28,349 nucleotides of DNA from JBDGYE01 sp039584255 (GTDB lineage: Bacteria; Gemmatimonadota; Gemmatimonadetes; Palauibacterales; Palauibacteraceae), in NCBI GenBank assembly GCA_039584255.1, contig JBDGYE010000068.1, positions 1 through 28,349 on the forward strand, in the 5' to 3' direction. The notes under the pieces were generated by a model, which ran no database searches, was not told where the DNA came from, and was given only the letters and a program-made list of their open reading frames with translations. This document shows, one piece after another, positions 24,957-28,349 of this stretch. Position 1 is the first letter of the stretch. The number at the start of each line of letters is the position of its first letter. The position numbers and the translations under genes were made by a program.

Positions 24957-26558
24957 ATGCGCAAACCTGCACTGCCGGGCAGAGCCATCGCGTCTTCTTT
25001 CCTTCTCCTCGGCCTGAGCATCTCGTGTTCGGTTGAGAACACCCAGACTCAGGCAACCGACGCTCCTGCCGTCTTCGATCCACGCCTCCACGAGATCCGT
25101 GAGTTTGTGATCGAAGACGTCGCCACGGGGAACGTCCCGTCGCTGTCCATCGCGGTTGCGCACAATGGAAAAGTCGTCTGGGAAGAGGCTTTCGGGTGGG
25201 CCGACAAAGAGAGCGAGACGCCAGCCGCGCCCAATACCATGTACCGCCTGGGCTCGATCTCCAAGCCCATCACGGCAACGGCCGTCATGCGATTGGTGGA
25301 AGCGGGTCTGGTTGATCTCGACGCGCCAATCGAAGCGTACCTGGGAGGGCTCACACTTCATTATTACGCGGGAACGCCGGAGGAGGTCACGGTGCGGCGT
25401 GTCCTGCAGCATCGGGCCGGCCTTCCACCACACGATCAGGCCTTCTATATAGACGAGGAACCTGAACGTCGGCCGTTCCAGGAGACGGTGCGACGCTACG
25501 GCAACGTCATGTTCCAACCGGGGTGGTCGTACAACTACAGCAACCTCGGCTACATGTTGCTTGCCCGGGTCGTAGAAGAGGTGACAAGGATGGATTTCCG
25601 CCGCTACGTGCGTGACAGCGTGTTCACGCCACTGGGCATGGCGGCCGGCCAGGTTTACGTGGTCGGAGATGAACTCCTGGGACCTGCAGCCACGTCGTAC
25701 TACGGCGTCAACGGTGAGCCGGTTCCTCGCAGCACGTCAGCGTACCCGGGGACTGGAGACGTGTATTGCAGCGCGCATGACCTCCTCCGATTCGCGATGT
25801 TCCACCTCAAGAACCACCTGCCGGACCAGGGCCGCGTGCTTGCGGACAGCACCATCGATGAGATGCACAGCGCGGGACCTCCTACCAACACCTATAGGGG
25901 CGATGAGTACGGCCTCGGGTGGGGTATCGATGTCGACGAGCTGGGGTTCCGGTCGGTCTATCATGGAGGACAGACGACCGGTGTCAGCAACTTCATGGCG
26001 CTGGTCCCATCGGAGAACGTAGCGGCCGTCATCTTGACCAACACGGACTACGCCGCCAGCAGACTGCTCCACATTCAGGGGGCGATTCGCGCAGCGTTGA
26101 TCCCCGGGTATGCCGATTTCAATCCCTGGGCATCAGCTGTAGAGGATCCATTGCAGGCCGAGACAGACACCTCCGCAGTCCAGGCAAGAGACGCAGTCCC
26201 CACACAACAATTCCCTGAGGAGATGTTGGGAACGTGGGAGGGGAAGATCGTAGCGTACGACAGGGAGATCGACGTGTCGCTCGTACTCAGCAACGATGAG
26301 GGAGCGAGGATCAAGTTGTCAGGCCAGGAGGAGAGCGGCGTCGATTTCTCAGCCATCAGTAGCGTCTTCCTGTTCGGAACCTTCCAGGGCAGCATTCCGA
26401 CTCCAGATATCGCGCGGTATGACAACTGGGTTCGATTGGCCGTTAGGTTTACGGGCAACAAGCTGTCTGGACAGGCGACCGCTGTCGGGTGGAGGGAAGA
26501 CCGACAGACACACTCCGAACAGTCCGCGTGGATCGAGCTGGTAAGGCAGGGGAGGTAA
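24957..26558 (+). CDS. Beta-lactamase-fold serine hydrolase lipoprotein
   Basis: A 533-residue lipoprotein. MRKPALPGRAIASSFLLLGLSISC is a signal peptide with lipidated Cys24. The class C beta-lactamase-related domain (Pfam Beta-lactamase) has the nucleophile motif SISK (Ser100, Lys103), YSN (Tyr194) in GWSYNYSNLGYM, and HGG in VYHGGQTTG near residue 338. These families include D-aminopeptidases, esterases and penicillin-binding proteins rather than true drug resistance. A C-terminal ~130-residue beta-rich domain (LGTWEGKIVAYDREIDVSLVL...) is typical of such secreted hydrolases. ATG 24957 is selected because it starts the signal peptide; the frame is open to 24915. The ribosome binding site is weak. 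The dispersed repeat precedes it. Confidence 0.9.
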   Translation: MRKPALPGRAIASSFLLLGLSISCSVENTQTQATDAPAVFDPRLHEIREFVIEDVATGNVPSLSIAVAHNGKVVWEEAFGWADKESETPAAPNTMYRLGSISKPITATAVMRLVEAGLVDLDAPIEAYLGGLTLHYYAGTPEEVTVRRVLQHRAGLPPHDQAFYIDEEPERRPFQETVRRYGNVMFQPGWSYNYSNLGYMLLARVVEEVTRMDFRRYVRDSVFTPLGMAAGQVYVVGDELLGPAATSYYGVNGEPVPRSTSAYPGTGDVYCSAHDLLRFAMFHLKNHLPDQGRVLADSTIDEMHSAGPPTNTYRGDEYGLGWGIDVDELGFRSVYHGGQTTGVSNFMALVPSENVAAVILTNTDYAASRLLHIQGAIRAALIPGYADFNPWASAVEDPLQAETDTSAVQARDAVPTQQFPEEMLGTWEGKIVAYDREIDVSLVLSNDEGARIKLSGQEESGVDFSAISSVFLFGTFQGSIPTPDIARYDNWVRLAVRFTGNKLSGQATAVGWREDRQTHSEQSAWIELVRQGR

Positions 26559-26731
26559 GAGGAAGACCGCTTGGCTCATTGAGAACTTCGACCCGTACGT
26601 GAACGGAGCCCGGGAACGGTGCCAGCGTCGGTGCCAGCGTCCGCTGACTGCGGCGGCTGCTCACGAGTGGTATTTGCACCAATGACCCGACGCTTAGCGC
26701 CTCGACAGCGAATTCCGTTGCCCGGACTGGC

Positions 26732-26757
26732 AAAAAGCCCTCAAAACAGAGGGCTTT
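26732..26757. terminator. Terminator-like hairpin after the serine hydrolase gene
   Basis: AAAGCCCTC and GAGGGCTTT form a perfect 9-bp stem with a 6-nt loop. On the plus strand the T-run is just the three T of the stem; on the minus strand it extends to five T. It lies about 180 bp past the hydrolase stop in a 393-bp gene-free stretch (26559-26951) that also holds the repeated GAACTGTAACCGTAGC (26798-26813) and two tandem TTGAC hexamers near 26833-26845 upstream of the FecR gene. Confidence 0.6.
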
Positions 26758-26951
26758 CGCGCATCTAGCCCCTTCCGCGTCAGACTCCCTCTTGCTCGAA
26801 CTGTAACCGTAGCGGCGCCCGAGAGCGGACGCTTGACCCGCGCTTGACTCCTGCGCGCTAGTCTCGGGCCGAAACAAGAGGCTTCTCCCTCGCCACTTAG
26901 CAGTGGGAGGCGCCAATGTCTTACGCTCGTGTCAACGCTGGGAGGTGGCTT

Positions 26952-28349
26952 ATGAAAGCGCGCATTCCGAGTCGTGGTGCCGGTGCCGCTCTCCTCGGGT
27001 TCCTCGTAGCCCTTGTATCCCCGGCGTCCCTCGCCGCGCAGGAGCCGAGTTCTGCGGATCGGCTGCTACGTGGCGTTGTTCGGGCCGTGCAAAGTCCCGG
27101 GACGCTGATCCGGGTCGGCGCGGCCGAGTCCACTCCCTTGCAGGTCCGCGAGCCCGTGCTGGCGGGCGATACGATTTGCACGATTGCCGGAGCGCGTGCC
27201 GAGCTCACAATGGCAGACCGCAACCTGCTTCGCCTGGGACGCGGGACGGAGATCGCGCTCCTGCCTTCACAAGATTCATTTCGGGCGGCCGAGCGTCTCG
27301 CCGCGCTCGAGCTGCGCCGAGGTACTGTCCAGCTGGTTCTTGCGGACGAAATCCCCTCGGATATCCGTCCCACGGTCGAGACCAGCAACGCCTATGCCGA
27401 GCTCGATGGACCGGGATCGTACGTCGTCCGCAAGGATGGCGCGGCCACCACCGTCTTCATCGTGCGCGACGGCCTCGCGCGCCTGCGGGCGCGCGGCGGT
27501 GAGATCGTGGTGCGTTCGGGCGAGGAGGTCGTGGTGGAGGGGCCGACGGGTGCGCACGCTCTGCCCACCCGGGCCCGGCAAACGTTGCCTCTCGAGCTGT
27601 GGGGACAGCTGCTGACGAAAGACGGGCGACTCGCGGGCACGGTCGCCGCCTACCCGCCCGCCTTCTACGAGCCGGTCAGCGACTATTACTACTGGCTGGA
27701 AGAGGGGGTGAGGTTTGTGGTGGCCCTGGTCAACTTGGCCCGGGGGGCGCCTGCCGAGGATGACTACTGGCTGTACGCGCTAGTGAGGTTCGTGGCGGCC
27801 GTGGTCGACCCGGCCGGGGGGACGCCGGACGAGCATGAAGTCGCCGCCGACGAAACTCGCCCGACCGAGGTCGCACAGGCTGAAATCGCAGAGGAATCTC
27901 CGGCCGGCGGTAATCCGGTCTCGGAGCCGGGGACGATACCACCTTCGGCCGAGACGATGCGGTCCGAGAAGGGTCTCGAGAAGGCGGATCCGGCCTCCAA
28001 GCCCCGGCCACGTGAGGTAGAGCTGCTGGAAGACCCGCGGGAACCCGTGCCGTGGAAGGGCCTGCCCAGGGTGAAGCCGCGGGAGCTGCCAGGGAAGACG
28101 GGGATCCGAGAGGAAACGGCGGAGCTGGAGCCTCGGAAGGAGCCGGTGACGGCGGAGCCGCGGGAACTGCCAGGGAAGACCGAGATCCGAGAGGAACCGC
28201 CCGAGGCCAAGCCGCGGAAGAAGGAGTCACCGAAGGCCAAGCCGCGGAAGGAGTCACCGAAGGCCAAGCCGCGGAAGGAGTCACCGAAGGCCAAGCCGCG
28301 GAAGGAGTCACCGAAGGCCAAGCCGCGGAAGGAGTCACCGAAGGCCAAG
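26952..28349 (+). CDS. FecR-domain secreted protein with Lys/Pro repeat tail, runs off the window
   Basis: At least 466 residues, with no stop before the window end. MKARIPSRGAGAALLGFLVALVSPASLAAQ is a signal peptide. Residues about 50-190 form a FecR-like domain: PLQVREPVLAGDTICT, ARAELTMADRNLLRLGRGTEIALL, ELRRGTVQLVLA, VETSNAYAELDGPGSYVVRKDG. This beta-rich module often lies on periplasmic or surface proteins. An 80-bp internal duplication follows (YYYWLEEGVRFVVALVNLARGAPAED, DYWLYALVRFVAAVVDPAGGTPDE). Then come Glu/Pro-rich segments with a repeated PRELPGKTxIREE and the 9-residue repeats at the end. GGAGG stands 6 nt before the ATG. Highly charged Lys/Arg/Pro tails can bind anionic polymers or cell wall, an inference. 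The function is unknown. Confidence 0.82.
   Translation, partial: MKARIPSRGAGAALLGFLVALVSPASLAAQEPSSADRLLRGVVRAVQSPGTLIRVGAAESTPLQVREPVLAGDTICTIAGARAELTMADRNLLRLGRGTEIALLPSQDSFRAAERLAALELRRGTVQLVLADEIPSDIRPTVETSNAYAELDGPGSYVVRKDGAATTVFIVRDGLARLRARGGEIVVRSGEEVVVEGPTGAHALPTRARQTLPLELWGQLLTKDGRLAGTVAAYPPAFYEPVSDYYYWLEEGVRFVVALVNLARGAPAEDDYWLYALVRFVAAVVDPAGGTPDEHEVAADETRPTEVAQAEIAEESPAGGNPVSEPGTIPPSAETMRSEKGLEKADPASKPRPREVELLEDPREPVPWKGLPRVKPRELPGKTGIREETAELEPRKEPVTAEPRELPGKTEIREEPPEAKPRKKESPKAKPRKESPKAKPRKESPKAKPRKESPKAKPRKESPKAK
28209..28349 (+). repeat. 27-bp tandem repeats coding for KPRKESPKA
   Basis: One 30-bp variant unit (28209-28238) with an extra AAG codon is followed by four 27-bp units (28239-28265, 28266-28292, 28293-28319, 28320-28346) that continue past the window. 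The unit begins AAGCCGCGGAAGGAG, and the period keeps the frame. Near-identity of the units suggests recent expansion by slippage or unequal crossing-over; copy number may vary and could be misassembled. Confidence 0.9.

Noticed and set aside
26640..26760. tRNA-like look of the sequence around GAATTCCGTTGCCCGGACTGG next to a terminator hairpin
   Set aside because: No T-arm or acceptor stem pairing can be built, and no anticodon arm is present.
27730..28348. Long minus-strand open frames opposite the FecR repeat tail
   Set aside because: Their repetitive Ser/Pro or FGDSFRGLA content is the complement of the tandem repeats; the plus strand has a signal peptide, RBS and FecR domain.
28209..28349. 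Direct repeats as a possible CRISPR array
   Set aside because: Units are contiguous without spacers, keep a 27-bp coding period and continue the FecR reading frame.

Overview
The window is GC-rich (roughly 60% by eye) bacterial chromosome, gene-dense on both strands, with no rRNA, tRNA, CRISPR array or integrase visible. The best taxonomic guess is Gemmatimonadota or a near relative. The clues are a Ser/Thr kinase start of the type LxxALxxRYxxxxELGRGGMATVFLAEDLRH fused to a TPR tail, a membrane-anchored TolB-like/TPR protein, and many secreted or lipid-anchored proteins (spondin, DUF3500, C-type lectin, serine hydrolase, FecR-like). This is inferred from gene style; no marker gene is present.

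Layout. 1-1405 (+): the C-terminal part of a MerB-like organomercurial lyase homologue, abutting an atypical short-chain reductase. 1835-4989 (-): a sensor kinase and an NtrC-type sigma-54 activator overlapping by 4 bp, with a 15-bp inverted repeat covering the activator's ribosome binding site. 5105-5988 (-): a spondin-domain lipoprotein with an extended -10 promoter. 6300-7650: a patch with integron-cassette architecture. An AT-richer membrane-protein gene has its stop codon inside the first core box of a 94-bp attC-like site, and degraded gene pieces and a second, half attC lie on either side. 7669-10439 (+): a quinone-oxidoreductase-like MDR protein, a secreted TPR protein and a cupin.

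10704-13794 (+): a membrane TPR protein whose C-terminus is frameshifted, and a Ser/Thr kinase gene collapsed by a large internal in-frame deletion. 13845-14933 (+): a Tat-exported DUF362 protein. 15045-17174 (-): a DUF6090-like pseudogene with an internal deletion, a DUF3303 protein and a DUF3500 protein. 17384-18043 (+): a C-type-lectin lipoprotein. 18137-18633 (-): a cold-shock gene with a strong terminator, preceded by a promoter-terminator unit that looks like a small RNA or an attenuated leader. 18688-20491 (-): an unknown protein and an orphan TadG-like protein. 20893-21258 (+): a small lipoprotein.

21521-24643 (-): a tight two-gene unit of a B12-binding radical SAM enzyme and a trehalase-family glycosidase. 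24957-26558 (+): a beta-lactamase-fold serine hydrolase lipoprotein. 26952-28349 (+, runs off the end): a FecR-domain protein that passes into Lys/Arg/Pro-rich tandem repeats.

The strongest leads are the cassette with its attC, the RBS-masking hairpin between kinase and regulator, the radical SAM-trehalase pair, and the RNA-like unit upstream of the cold-shock gene. The window also shows repeated gene erosion (a kinase, a DUF6090-like gene, a TPR gene and two cassette genes), consistent with a recombining accessory region.
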